Position numbers and translations under genes: made by a program
Shown: positions 43,226 to 51,794 of the stretch, one piece after another
Numbering within the stretch: position 1 is the stretch's first letter
Layout of the letters: each line of letters starts with the position of its first letter
Assembly: GCF_036014015.1 (NCBI RefSeq)
Contig: NZ_CP107905.1
Span: 7,564,001-7,628,000 of the forward strand
Direction: 5' to 3'
Source: Streptomyces sp. NBC_00457
GTDB taxonomy: Bacteria > Actinomycetota > Actinomycetes > Streptomycetales > Streptomycetaceae
Length of the DNA stretch: 64,000 nucleotides
The notes under the pieces: model-generated
Seen by the model: the letters and a program-made list of their open reading frames with translations, nothing else
Database searches by the model: none
What the model was told of the DNA's origin: nothing

Positions 43226-43239
43226 TGAAACTTGTTCTA
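43226..43239. promoter_or_regulatory. KstR-type operator before the glycosyltransferase operon
   Basis: TGAAACTTGTTCTA is an exact match to TnnAACnnGTTnnA. It lies 55 bp above the GTG at 43294 and 388 bp from the kstR start. Confidence 0.7.
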
Positions 43240-43293
43240 GATTAGCGTCCCGGCGTAATCTCGCGGGACAGTGCGTGGAGAAGGGGGCCCAGA

Positions 43294-44676
43294 GTGACCG
43301 CTGAGGCCAGTCAGGCGGGGTCCGATGAGGATCCGGCAGCCGACGGCGGGCGACCGCTCCGTATCGCGCTCCTCACCTACAAAGGGAACCCGTTCTGCGG
43401 CGGCCAGGGCGTCTACGTACGACACCTCTCCCGCGAACTCGCCCGCCTCGGTCACCGCGTCGAGGTCATCGGCGCCCAGCCGTACCCGGTCCTGGACGAG
43501 GGTTACGACGCCCTGAGCCTCACGGAACTCCCCAGCCTCGACCTCTACCGCCACCCGGACCCCTTCCGGAACCCCAGGCCCGGCGAGTACCGCGACTGGA
43601 TCGACGCGCTCGAGGTCGCGACGATGTGGACCGGCGGCTTCCCCGAACCCCTCACCTTCTCCCTCCGCGCCCGGCGTCATCTGCGCGCCCGGCGCGGCGA
43701 GTTCGACGTCGTCCACGACAACCAGACCCTGGGCTACGGCCTGTTGGGCGACGTGGGCGCACCCCTCGTCACCACCATCCACCACCCGATCACCGTGGAC
43801 CGCCGCCTGGAGCTGGACGCGGCCGAGGGCTGGCAGCAGCGGTGGTCCAAGCGCCGCTGGTACGGCTTCACCCGCATGCAGAAGCGCGTCGCGCGCCGCC
43901 TGCCGTCCGTGCTCACCGTCTCCGGTACGTCGCGCCAGGAGATCATCGACGATCTCGGCGTCCGTGAGGACCGTATCCACGTCGTCCATATCGGCGCCGA
44001 CACCGACCTGTTCTCGCCGAATCCCGCGGTACGGCAGGTACCGGGGCGGATCGTGACGACGTCGAGCGCGGACGTTCCGCTGAAGGGCCTGGTGTTCCTG
44101 GTCGAGGCGCTGGCGAAGGTCCGTACGGAACACCCCGACGCGCACCTCGTCGTCGTCGGCAAGCGTCCCACGGAGGGACCGGTCGCCCAGGCCGTCGAGC
44201 GGTACGGCCTCGAAGGCGCCGTCGAGTTCGTCAAGGGCATCTCCGACGCCGAACTCGTCGACCTCATCCGCTCCGCCCAGGTCGCCTGTGTGCCGTCCCT
44301 CTACGAGGGCTTCTCCCTTCCCGCCGCCGAGGCGATGGCCACGGGGACGCCGCTGCTCGCCACGACCGGCGGCGCGATCCCGGAGGTCGCCGGGCGCGAC
44401 GGAGAGACGTGCCTCGCGGTGCCGCCGGGCGACCCGGGAGCGCTGGCCTCCGGCCTGAACCGGCTGCTCGGGGACCCGGAGTTGAGAGCACGGCTGGGGC
44501 GCGCCGGCCGTGAGCGGGTGCTGAAGCACTTCACCTGGGCGCGGGCCGCCGAGGGGACGGTGTCCCGTTACCGCGAGGCGATGACGCCCTCTGCCGCCAC
44601 GCCTCCCGGCCGCTCCGCCGCCGCAGAAGCTGTTGACGTCGTTGTATCCGATCGCGAAAGCAGGGCCACGTGCTGA
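43294..44676 (+). CDS. GT4-family glycosyltransferase
   Basis: A 460-residue GT-B retaining glycosyltransferase. N-terminal Rossmann domain: ALLTYKGNPFCGGQGVYVRHLSRELARLGHRVEVIG with the GG-x-G donor/acceptor loop. C-terminal domain: EGFSLPAAEAMATGTPLLATTGGAIPEV, the EX7E-type sugar-nucleotide site. The substrate is unknown. GTG 43294; the next gene's start overlaps its stop by 7 bp. It is the first gene of a three-gene operon preceded by an exact KstR-type site. Confidence 0.92.
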   Translation: MTAEASQAGSDEDPAADGGRPLRIALLTYKGNPFCGGQGVYVRHLSRELARLGHRVEVIGAQPYPVLDEGYDALSLTELPSLDLYRHPDPFRNPRPGEYRDWIDALEVATMWTGGFPEPLTFSLRARRHLRARRGEFDVVHDNQTLGYGLLGDVGAPLVTTIHHPITVDRRLELDAAEGWQQRWSKRRWYGFTRMQKRVARRLPSVLTVSGTSRQEIIDDLGVREDRIHVVHIGADTDLFSPNPAVRQVPGRIVTTSSADVPLKGLVFLVEALAKVRTEHPDAHLVVVGKRPTEGPVAQAVERYGLEGAVEFVKGISDAELVDLIRSAQVACVPSLYEGFSLPAAEAMATGTPLLATTGGAIPEVAGRDGETCLAVPPGDPGALASGLNRLLGDPELRARLGRAGRERVLKHFTWARAAEGTVSRYREAMTPSAATPPGRSAAAEAVDVVVSDRESRATC

Positions 44677-45419
44677 CCGTCGACTTCTCCCGGTTCCCGC
44701 TCGCCCCCGGCGACCGTGTGCTGGACCTCGGCTGCGGTGCCGGCCGGCACGCGTTCGAGTGTTATCGGCGGGGTGCGCAGGTCGTGGCCCTGGATCAGAA
44801 CGCCGAGGAGATCAGCGAGGTCGCGAAGTGGTTCGCGGCGATGAAGGAGGCGGGGGAGGCACCGGAGGGGGCCACCGCGACCGCCATGGAGGGCGACGCC
44901 CTCGCGCTGCCCTTCCCGGACGAGTCCTTCGACGTCGTCATCATCTCCGAGGTGATGGAGCACATCCCGGACGACAAGGGCGTACTCGCGGAGATGGTGC
45001 GGGTGTTGAAGCCCGGCGGGCGGATCGCGGTCACCGTCCCCCGCTACGGCCCCGAGAAGGTCTGCTGGGCCCTGTCCGACGCCTACCACGAGGTCGAGGG
45101 CGGCCACATCCGCATCTACAAGGCGGACGAACTGGTCGGCAAGATCAAGGAGGCGGGGCTCAAGCCGTACGGCAGTCACCACGCCCACGCCCTCCACAGC
45201 CCCTACTGGTGGCTCAAGTGCGCGTTCGGCGTCGACAACGACAAGGCGCTGCCGGTCAAGGCGTACCACAAGCTGCTGGTCTGGGACATCATGAAGAAAC
45301 CCCTGGCGACCAGGGTCGCCGAGCAGGCGCTGAACCCGCTGATCGGCAAGAGTTTCGTGGTCTACGCGACCAAGCCCCACCTTCCGCGTCTCGCCGAAGC
45401 CGAGGTGGCCGCCAAGTGA
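44670..45419 (+). CDS. Class I SAM-dependent methyltransferase
   Basis: A 249-residue methyltransferase of the Methyltransf_11 type. SAM loop: VLDLGCGAGRHAFEC (residues about 17-31); ribose-binding VVALDQN; post-II motif FPDESFDVVIISEVMEHI. The C-terminal part (HSPYWWLKCAFGVDNDKALPVKAYHKLLVWDIM) is aromatic and may hold a hydrophobic substrate. GTG 44670 overlaps the upstream gene; its own stop overlaps the next start (GTGA). Confidence 0.92.
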   Translation: MLTVDFSRFPLAPGDRVLDLGCGAGRHAFECYRRGAQVVALDQNAEEISEVAKWFAAMKEAGEAPEGATATAMEGDALALPFPDESFDVVIISEVMEHIPDDKGVLAEMVRVLKPGGRIAVTVPRYGPEKVCWALSDAYHEVEGGHIRIYKADELVGKIKEAGLKPYGSHHAHALHSPYWWLKCAFGVDNDKALPVKAYHKLLVWDIMKKPLATRVAEQALNPLIGKSFVVYATKPHLPRLAEAEVAAK

Positions 45420-46486
45420 CCACCCCCCGGACAGAACACCTCGTCCTGCCCGGGGTCCTCACCGCGGAGGAGGCCGCCGCGACCGTCGCCGGCATCCTCG
45501 CCGTGCAGCGGGAGGACGGCGCGATCCCGTGGTTCCGGGGGCATCACCTCGACCCCTGGGACCACGTCGAGGCGGCGATGGGCCTGGACGCGGCCGGTGA
45601 ACACGAGGCCGCCGAGCGGGCGTACCTGTGGCTGGCGGCCCATCAGAAAGAGGACGGCTCGTGGTACGCGGCGTACCACGACGGCGACGCCCGCGCGGTC
45701 ACCGACCGGGGCCGCGAGACGAACTTCGTCGCCTACGCGGCCGTAGGCGTCTGGCACCACTACCTCGCGACCGGCGACGACACGTTCCTGGACCGCATGT
45801 GGCCCGTCGTCTACGCGGCGATCGAGTTCGTGCTGTGCCTCCAGCAGCCGGGCGGCCAGATCGGCTGGAAGCGCGAGGACGACGGCACGGGCGTCAACGA
45901 CGCGCTACTCACCGGGAGTTCGTCGATCCACCAGGCGCTGCGCTGCGCTCTCGCCATCGCCGAGCAGCGTGAAGAGCCGCAGCCCGACTGGGAGTTGGCG
46001 GTCGGCGCGCTGCGGCACGCGATCCGCCGGCACCCCGAGCGGTTCCTCGACAAGGACCGCTACTCGATGGACTGGTACTACCCGGTGCTGGGCGGCGCGT
46101 TGACGGACGCGGAGGCCAAGTCCCGGATCGAGGCCGACTGGGACCGCTTCGTCGTGCCGGGCCTCGGGGTGCGCTGTGTCGTCCCCAACCCGTGGGTGAC
46201 GGGCGGGGAGTCGGCCGAACTCGCCCTGGCGCTCTGGGCGATGGGCGAGTCCGACCACGCGCTGGACATCCTGCAGTCCATCCAGCACCTGCGGGACCCG
46301 GAGACCGGCCTCTACTGGACGGGCTACGTGTTCGAGGACCGCAAGGTCTGGCCCCGCGAGCTGACCACCTGGACAGCCGGCTCCCTTCTTCTCGCGGTAG
46401 CCGCACTGGGCGGCGACGAGGCAACGTGCGCGGTGTTCAGTGGGGACCGCCTGCCGCGGGGGCTGGACCCGGATTGCTGTGGCTGA
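45416..46486 (+). CDS. Prenyltransferase/squalene-cyclase-fold protein
   Basis: A 356-residue (alpha/alpha)6-toroid protein without signal peptide. Repeats such as AVQREDGAIPWFRG, WLAAHQKEDGSWYAAYHDG and LRDPETGLYWTGYVFED resemble QW motifs. There is no DxDD or other clear cyclase acid motif, so it may be a glycosidase-like or non-catalytic member. GTG 45416 overlaps the methyltransferase stop by four bases. Co-expression with a glycosyltransferase and a methyltransferase suggests a joint role in making or modifying a glycolipid or terpenoid glycoside (inference). Confidence 0.8.
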   Translation: MTTPRTEHLVLPGVLTAEEAAATVAGILAVQREDGAIPWFRGHHLDPWDHVEAAMGLDAAGEHEAAERAYLWLAAHQKEDGSWYAAYHDGDARAVTDRGRETNFVAYAAVGVWHHYLATGDDTFLDRMWPVVYAAIEFVLCLQQPGGQIGWKREDDGTGVNDALLTGSSSIHQALRCALAIAEQREEPQPDWELAVGALRHAIRRHPERFLDKDRYSMDWYYPVLGGALTDAEAKSRIEADWDRFVVPGLGVRCVVPNPWVTGGESAELALALWAMGESDHALDILQSIQHLRDPETGLYWTGYVFEDRKVWPRELTTWTAGSLLLAVAALGGDEATCAVFSGDRLPRGLDPDCCG

Positions 46487-46505
46487 GCTGTGCGTGGTGC
46501 TTCGT

Positions 46506-46558
46506 CTGCGGGCCGGTGGGGGCTGGTCGCGCAGTTCCCCGCGCCCCTATGGGGCGCG
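46506..46558. repeat. Dispersed repeat, copy D
   Basis: 43 bp identical to copy C (CTGCGGGCCGGTGGGGGCTG...GCGCCCCT), here ending GCGCCCCTATGGGGCGC, a short perfect hairpin that could terminate the operon on the left and the convergent small gene on the right. Confidence 0.93.
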
Positions 46559-46559
46559 C

Positions 46560-46847
46560 TCAGTGCTTGCTGATTCGGCCTGCTAGGGCGTGTCCCACGA
46601 ACAAGTACACGACCGCCGCTAGGCCGTAACCGCAGACCACCCGCGCCCATTGCTCGTCGAAGGTGAACAGGTCATGGGACCAGCCGGCGAGCCAGCGGGC
46701 CGCGTCATGGATGAACTGCACGAAGTCGTTCGCGCCGTTCGCATCCAGCAGATACATCAGGATCCACAGCCCGAGGATGCCGGCCATGACGTCCGCGACG
46801 AGGGCGATGACCCTCCCGGCCTGATTGGAGCCAGAGGTAGGAGACAT
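46560..46847 (-). CDS. Small two-helix membrane protein
   Basis: A 95-residue protein with two membrane helices (about 12-33 and 70-88) and an extracytoplasmic or cytoplasmic loop between them rich in aromatic residues (DAARWLAGWSHDLFTFDEQW). Not recognised beyond conserved actinobacterial hypothetical. AAGG lies before ATG 46847. Confidence 0.75.
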   Translation of the reverse strand: MSPTSGSNQAGRVIALVADVMAGILGLWILMYLLDANGANDFVQFIHDAARWLAGWSHDLFTFDEQWARVVCGYGLAAVVYLFVGHALAGRISKH

Positions 46848-46988
46848 ACCTTGCGGATTGCCCTTGAACTCTGAATCAAACCAAGTCGACTGCCGTTAAC
46901 CCCCCGTTCCACCGGAATCGGCCCTACCAGGGGCCTGTGTTAGAGATGATCACCGATGATCCTGCCCCCGGAGAGGGCAGGAGAGCCG

Positions 46989-48314
46989 GTGTCCGAAGCA
47001 GACAGACCGCACGCGACATCCGAAGCCGACAGACCACGCGCCGCAGCGGAACCACGACTCGCCACCCGCAGCAGGGAACGCCGCCGCCGGCGCTTACCCC
47101 TCCACGTCGCCATCGCCCTTCCACTCGCCCTGACCGGACTGATCGCCCTGCTCGTCACGGGCAACGCACTGCGCCCGTTCGACCGCGTCATCACCATCCA
47201 CGCCCGCATGGCCTCCAAGTCCGACTACTTCAAAGACCCCGAAGTACAGCGGCTGTTGCTGAAACACGGCATCCGCGTCGACATCAAACGGCTCGGCTCC
47301 CGCGGCATCGCCACACAGTCCCTGGACGGCATGGACGTGGTCTTCCCGTCCGGCCAGCCCGCGGCCAGACTGATCCTCAACCGGCAGGAACGATCGGTGG
47401 ATTCGGCACGCCCCTTCGTCACCCCGCTGGTGCTGGGCACGTTCCGGCAGTACGCCGAGACCCTGGAGAAGGCGGGCGTGGCCACCGCGCAGCCGACGAC
47501 GGACGGCAGCAAGACGCTCTACTACGACCTGAACATGGCCGGGTTCATGGAACTGCTCGACGGCCTGCACGAGGGACGCGAGATGGCCCACCAGGACAAG
47601 GACAGGATCAAGGAACGCGCCGACACCTGGAACGGCATCGGCTTCGACAAGACAGGCAACGGGCGCAGCAACGGCAACCGTGTCCTCGTCCGCACATCCG
47701 ACGTCTGCGAGTCCAACTCCGCGGGCAGTTACCTCAGCATCCTCGCCTTCGTCGCGAACGGTGACAGCACACCGGGTGCGGACGAGAACGACAAGGACGC
47801 CATCAAGGAGGCCGAGGAGGTCGCCCGCGAGATCAAGCCCCTCATCACCCTCCAGGGAATGTGGGACGACGAACAGGCCGACAGCTACTTCTCCGACGTC
47901 GGCGACACCGTCCCCATCGCCCTGATCTACGAGCACCAGTACCTGGCCCACCAGATCGACCACGTCAGCAAGAAGAAGCAGCGCGATTCCCGCCGCGTCC
48001 TGCTCTACCCCTCTCCCTCCGCCCTCACCAAGCCGCAGCTCATCTCCCTCAGCGAGAACGGAGACCGGCTGGTCGAGCTCATCAAGGAGGACCGCGACCT
48101 ACGTCGACGCGCCATCGAACTGGGCTTCCGCGTCCGGGCCTCCGGCGAGGACGGCACCGGCAAGCAACTCGACACGTATCTGCGCGAGCACGGGATACAG
48201 GCGCCGGTCGACAACCCCGACCAGACCGCGATGTACGAGCCCGACCTGGAGGTCCTGGAGCGGATCATCGATGACGTCGGCGGATGCTCGCCGCCCGAAC
48301 GGGACGCCCCATGA
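46989..48314 (+). CDS. Membrane-anchored periplasmic-binding-like protein (gene 1 of PBP/vWA operon)
   Basis: About 441 residues. An N-terminal Arg-rich cytoplasmic segment precedes one membrane helix (LPLHVAIALPLALTGLIALLVTG); the rest is extracellular and resembles a type-2 periplasmic binding fold (FDRVITIHARMASKSDYFKDPEVQRLLLKHGIRVDI ... DVVFPSGQPAARLI ... PIALIYEHQYLAHQI). No permease or ATPase is nearby, so it is not an ordinary importer. GTG 46989 is preferred because AGGAG at 46979-46983 is five bases upstream; ATG 46956 is in frame. It ends three bases before the next gene's start region. Confidence 0.7.
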   Translation: MSEADRPHATSEADRPRAAAEPRLATRSRERRRRRLPLHVAIALPLALTGLIALLVTGNALRPFDRVITIHARMASKSDYFKDPEVQRLLLKHGIRVDIKRLGSRGIATQSLDGMDVVFPSGQPAARLILNRQERSVDSARPFVTPLVLGTFRQYAETLEKAGVATAQPTTDGSKTLYYDLNMAGFMELLDGLHEGREMAHQDKDRIKERADTWNGIGFDKTGNGRSNGNRVLVRTSDVCESNSAGSYLSILAFVANGDSTPGADENDKDAIKEAEEVAREIKPLITLQGMWDDEQADSYFSDVGDTVPIALIYEHQYLAHQIDHVSKKKQRDSRRVLLYPSPSALTKPQLISLSENGDRLVELIKEDRDLRRRAIELGFRVRASGEDGTGKQLDTYLREHGIQAPVDNPDQTAMYEPDLEVLERIIDDVGGCSPPERDAP

Positions 48315-49885
48315 GCCGGTACGTCCGCACCCTCATCGCCTCCCTCACCCTCACCCTGGCCCTCCTCGCCACCCTCACCTCCTGCGGCACGGGCGAAGAG
48401 GACGTCACCCTGCGGGTCCTCGCCAGCCCCGAACTCGCCGACCTGGAACCCCTGTTGGGTGAGCTGAAGGACGACACCGGCGTCGAGCTGGAGATGGACT
48501 ACCGGGCCACGGCCGATCTCGCGGGCGCCCGGAAGCCGTCGTACGACCTGGCCTGGCCCACCTCCGACCGCTCCTTCCTGCTGCGCCTGGAGGATTCCGG
48601 CGAGCGGGCCACCCGGCCCGAGTCCACCCCGATCATGCGCTCGCCGGTGGTGGTCGGCCTCACCCCCGAGACCGCCAAGGCCCTGAAGGCGAAGGCGCCC
48701 GGCGGACGGCTGTCGTGGGCGGACCTCGCGGACGCGGCGGCCGACGGGACCGTACGGTTCGGGATGGCCGACCCACGCCGCAGCGACACCGGGCGCGCGG
48801 CCCTCGTCGGCGTTGCCACGGCGGCGGCGGGAACCGGCAGCGCGTTGCGCGAACAGGACGTCTCCTGCGACCGGTTGCGCGGTTTCCGCTCGGGCCAGAC
48901 CCTCACCGGCGCCAGCTCGCGGGAACTGCTCGACGCCTACGTACGCAATCAGAAGGACGCCGACGCGCTGATCGCGCACGAGTCCGAACTGCTGTCCCTG
49001 AACGCCACGGACAAGCTGCGCGAGCCGCTCCAGATCGTCCACCCCGAGGACGGCATGGTGCTGTCCGACTTCCCGCTGCTGCTCCTGAACTCCGACCAGC
49101 GGACCGCGTACGGCAAAGTCGTCGACTGGCTGCTGAGCGCCGACACGCAGCAGAAGCTGATGAAGCGCACCTGGCGCCGCCCCGTCAACCAGGACGTCAC
49201 GCCCACCCAACCCCTCCAGGCACCGGTCGGCAACGCGCTCGCCTTCCCCGACCGGCTGTCCATCGTCGAGCGACTCGTCGACGACTACGGCGATCCCGCG
49301 AGCGCCACCACCGACCAGGTGGTGTTCCTGCTCGACTTCTCCACCTCCATGCGCGGCGACCGCATCACCGACCTGCGCGCCGCCTTCGCCGACCTCAGCG
49401 GCGCCGACCCCACGTCCACCGGCAAGTTCGCCCGCTTCTACCGGGGCGAGCACCTCACAGTCGTACGATTCGGCGGCAGCGTCCTTCAGGAACGCACGGT
49501 GATCGTGCGCGGGGACGGCGATCTCCGCGTCCTGGACAAAGTGGTGGCCACCGACGACTTCGACGACGCCACCGCCGTATGGTCGGCCCTCGACCGCGGC
49601 TACCGCATCGCCGCGGCGGCCGTGAAGCAGGCGCCCGAACGGCCCGTGTCCATCGTGCTGATGACGGACGGCGAGAGCAACGCGGGCATCGGCTATGCGG
49701 AGTTCCTGCGCCGCCACTCCCGTCTAGCGCCCGACGCACGCGAAGTACCCACCTTCCCCGTCCACTTCGGCGAGGCCGACGCCGGAGCACTCAAAAAGGC
49801 CGCGACCGCGACCGGCGGCCGCATGGTCGACGCCGGCCTTTCCTCACTCTCCGACGCTTTCAAGGAGATCCGTGGGTGTCATTGA
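48311..49885 (+). CDS. Lipoprotein with substrate-binding-like domain and vWA domain
   Basis: A 524-residue lipoprotein: signal peptide with lipobox LTSC (Cys25), then a type-2 periplasmic-binding-like domain (about 30-300: VTLRVLASPELADLEPLL... SYDLAWPTSDRSFLL ... LLLLNSDQRTAYGKVVDWLL) and a C-terminal von Willebrand A domain. The metal site is visible: DFSTS with Asp342, Ser344 and Ser346, later Thr/Asp residues, and LMTDGESNAG. vWA domains bind proteins through Mg. It overlaps the stop of gene 1 (ATGA) and the start of gene 3 (14 bp). Confidence 0.85.
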   Translation: MSRYVRTLIASLTLTLALLATLTSCGTGEEDVTLRVLASPELADLEPLLGELKDDTGVELEMDYRATADLAGARKPSYDLAWPTSDRSFLLRLEDSGERATRPESTPIMRSPVVVGLTPETAKALKAKAPGGRLSWADLADAAADGTVRFGMADPRRSDTGRAALVGVATAAAGTGSALREQDVSCDRLRGFRSGQTLTGASSRELLDAYVRNQKDADALIAHESELLSLNATDKLREPLQIVHPEDGMVLSDFPLLLLNSDQRTAYGKVVDWLLSADTQQKLMKRTWRRPVNQDVTPTQPLQAPVGNALAFPDRLSIVERLVDDYGDPASATTDQVVFLLDFSTSMRGDRITDLRAAFADLSGADPTSTGKFARFYRGEHLTVVRFGGSVLQERTVIVRGDGDLRVLDKVVATDDFDDATAVWSALDRGYRIAAAAVKQAPERPVSIVLMTDGESNAGIGYAEFLRRHSRLAPDAREVPTFPVHFGEADAGALKKAATATGGRMVDAGLSSLSDAFKEIRGCH

Positions 49886-50651
49886 CAGTCAGTGGTGGAG
49901 CATGCGGTGGCCATGGATGGTCGTCTGGCTCCTGACGGCAGCCTGCTTCGGAGTTGTCCTCTGGTACGTGGTGAGACGCTTGGTGAAGGCCTGGCGCAGG
50001 AGGAACCCGCGTGGGCACGCGGTCTCCGGAAGGTGCTTCTATCTGGACGAGGAGCAGGTCGAGGACGACGCGGACGTGCTCCTGATACCGAGGTCGGATG
50101 CGCAGGTGTCCCACGAGGTCAAAGCCTCGCGCGGCGGAGGTGTGACCGGCACGGTTTCCGGCGTCAGCGGCAGACTGGAGCAGACCTCGGACTCCTCGAC
50201 CAAGATCGAGAGGCCGGATGTCAGCACGCCGATGAAGACCATCGCCCTGATCATGGACAGGCTGCGGGAGCAGGACAGGGTCGTGGACGCCGACCTTGCC
50301 AAGGGGCGGCTCGTCCTCACCGCCGCCCTCGCCGACGAGCTGCGGGACGCTGCCGCGGAGGGTGTGGCGCTGACGGACGTCAGAGGCGGTACCTACATCT
50401 CGGTCTCCGGCCTCTTCACGGTCCGCAGGACCGACGGCGACGACTTCGTGCTGCGCGCCCGCTATGGCACCGGCGGGACGGCCGCGCATGTGAAGATCAC
50501 GTGCGAGCAGCGCTGGATCCGCAGGAGGTTCCCGGTCGACAACTACTCGGAGGACGAGAAATTCCCCGCCACCTGTCTGGGCCTGGTGCGCTCATGGAAC
50601 GACAGGACGGCCGAACTCACGCTGGACCCGGTCGCCATTTTCCAGTGGTGA
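49872..50651 (+). CDS. Membrane-anchored protein, gene 3 of PBP/vWA operon
   Basis: A 259-residue protein with one N-terminal helix (WMVVWLLTAACFGVVLWYVV) and a cytoplasmic or extracytoplasmic body of unknown fold, including ERPDVSTPMKTIALIMDRLREQDRVVDADLAKGRLV and a beta-rich C-terminal half (GGTYISVSGLFTVRR). GTG 49872 has AAGGAG upstream and overlaps the vWA gene by 14 bp. Not recognised. It is probably a signalling or assembly partner of the two binding-type proteins. Confidence 0.7.
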   Translation: MGVIDSQWWSMRWPWMVVWLLTAACFGVVLWYVVRRLVKAWRRRNPRGHAVSGRCFYLDEEQVEDDADVLLIPRSDAQVSHEVKASRGGGVTGTVSGVSGRLEQTSDSSTKIERPDVSTPMKTIALIMDRLREQDRVVDADLAKGRLVLTAALADELRDAAAEGVALTDVRGGTYISVSGLFTVRRTDGDDFVLRARYGTGGTAAHVKITCEQRWIRRRFPVDNYSEDEKFPATCLGLVRSWNDRTAELTLDPVAIFQW

Positions 50652-50666
50652 ACACCCACCCCGTGC

Positions 50667-51677
50667 CTACGCGTTGAGCTCAGCCAAGACCCGCAAGGAC
50701 CGCCGGTCCGGCGCCAGCGCCAGCAGGTCCGTCACCGGCCCCTTCCGCCACAACTCCAGCCGCTCGGCGATCCGTTCGCGTGGCCCGACGAGGGAGATCT
50801 CGTCGGCGAAGGCGTCCGGAACGGCGAGTACGGCCTCCTCCCGCCGCCCCTCCAGGAACAGCCGCTGAATCCGCTGCGCCTCCTCCTCGTACCCCATCCG
50901 CGCCATCAGATCGGCGTGGAAGTTGCGGGAGGCGTGGCCCATGCCGCCGATGTAGAAGCCGAGCATCGTCTTGACGGGGAGGAGCCCTTCGGCGAGGTCG
51001 TCACAGACGTGCACCCGGGCCATGGGGGCGACGAGGAAGCCCTCGGGAAGGTCGGCCGGCGACGCCTCGTACGCCTCGGGCCGGGTCGGCGACCAGTACA
51101 GCGGCAGCCAGCCGTCGGCGATCCGGGTCGTTTGCGCGACGTTCTTCGGCCCTTCGGCGCCGAGCAGGATGGGGAGTTCGGCGCGCAGGGGATGCGTGAT
51201 GGGCTTGAGGGGCTTACCGAGCCCGGAACCGTCCTCGCCCCGATAGGGAAGCGAGTGAAATCGCCCGTCGAGCGCGACGGGGGCCTCGCGGCGCAGGACT
51301 TGCCGTACGACATCGACGTACTCCCGGGTCGCGGTCAGCGGCGACTTCGGGAACGGACGGCCGTACCACCCCTCCACCACCTGCGGCCCCGACAGCCCCA
51401 GCCCGAGCATCATCCGCCCACCGGAGAGATGGTCGAGCGTCAGCGCATGCATGGCGGTGGTGGTGGGCGACCGCGCCGCCATCTGCGCAACGGCCGTACC
51501 CAGCTTGATCCTCGACGTCTGCGCGGCGATCCAGGTGAGCGGCGTGAAAACGTCCGACCCCCACGATTCAGCCGTCCACACGGAGTCGTAGCCAAGCCGC
51601 TCGGCTTCCTGGGCGAGCGGCACATGGTCGGAGGAGGGACCACGCCCCCAGTAACCGAGTGCGAGACCGAGCCGCAT
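50667..51677 (-). CDS. LLM-class F420-dependent oxidoreductase (Rv3520c-like)
   Basis: A 336-residue luciferase-like (beta/alpha)8 enzyme that would use F420: MRLGLALGYWGRGPSSDHVPLAQEAERLGYDSVWTAE at the N terminus, SGGRMMLGLGLSGPQVVEGWYG, and LPILLGAEGPKNVAQTTRIADGWLP. It resembles the Rv3520c group, which lies in the KstR regulon of mycobacteria. ATG 51677 has a perfect AAGGAGG four bases upstream. An exact CTGACG-GAG-CGTCAG inverted repeat sits 12 bp above the start. Confidence 0.88.
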   Translation of the reverse strand: MRLGLALGYWGRGPSSDHVPLAQEAERLGYDSVWTAESWGSDVFTPLTWIAAQTSRIKLGTAVAQMAARSPTTTAMHALTLDHLSGGRMMLGLGLSGPQVVEGWYGRPFPKSPLTATREYVDVVRQVLRREAPVALDGRFHSLPYRGEDGSGLGKPLKPITHPLRAELPILLGAEGPKNVAQTTRIADGWLPLYWSPTRPEAYEASPADLPEGFLVAPMARVHVCDDLAEGLLPVKTMLGFYIGGMGHASRNFHADLMARMGYEEEAQRIQRLFLEGRREEAVLAVPDAFADEISLVGPRERIAERLELWRKGPVTDLLALAPDRRSLRVLAELNA

Positions 51678-51688
51678 ACGCCCTCCTT

Positions 51689-51703
51689 CTGACGGAGCGT
51701 CAG
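51689..51703. promoter_or_regulatory. Second-type operator before the F420 oxidoreductase
   Basis: CTGACGGAGCGTCAG is a perfect inverted repeat of six-base arms and a three-base spacer, just upstream of the ribosome-binding site of the minus-strand gene. Same architecture as 20718 and 32336. Confidence 0.65.
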
Positions 51704-51734
51704 CTGATGTGTGGGGGCTGCGACTGTACGACAA

Positions 51735-51764
51735 CGGCCCCTCACCGGGAAGGGTGAGGGGCCG
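51735..51764. terminator. Hairpin terminator
   Basis: CGGCCCCTCACC (51735-51746) pairs perfectly with GGTGAGGGGCCG (51753-51764) around a six-base loop. It follows the stop of the minus-strand membrane protein gene (51795) and precedes the F420 oxidoreductase promoter. Confidence 0.85.
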
Positions 51765-51794
51765 TAGTACGGCTGGTACGGCTACGTGCCGGTC

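Larger units (their letters stand above)
42839..43293. other. 455-bp divergent intergenic region
   Basis: No gene. It contains a dispersed element (about 42960-43060) bounded by CTCCCCCA and GGGAGGTACCCCCA, a KstR-type site at 43226, and the promoters of kstR (left) and the glycosyltransferase operon (right). The open frames here are in GC-skewed repeat sequence. Confidence 0.6.
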
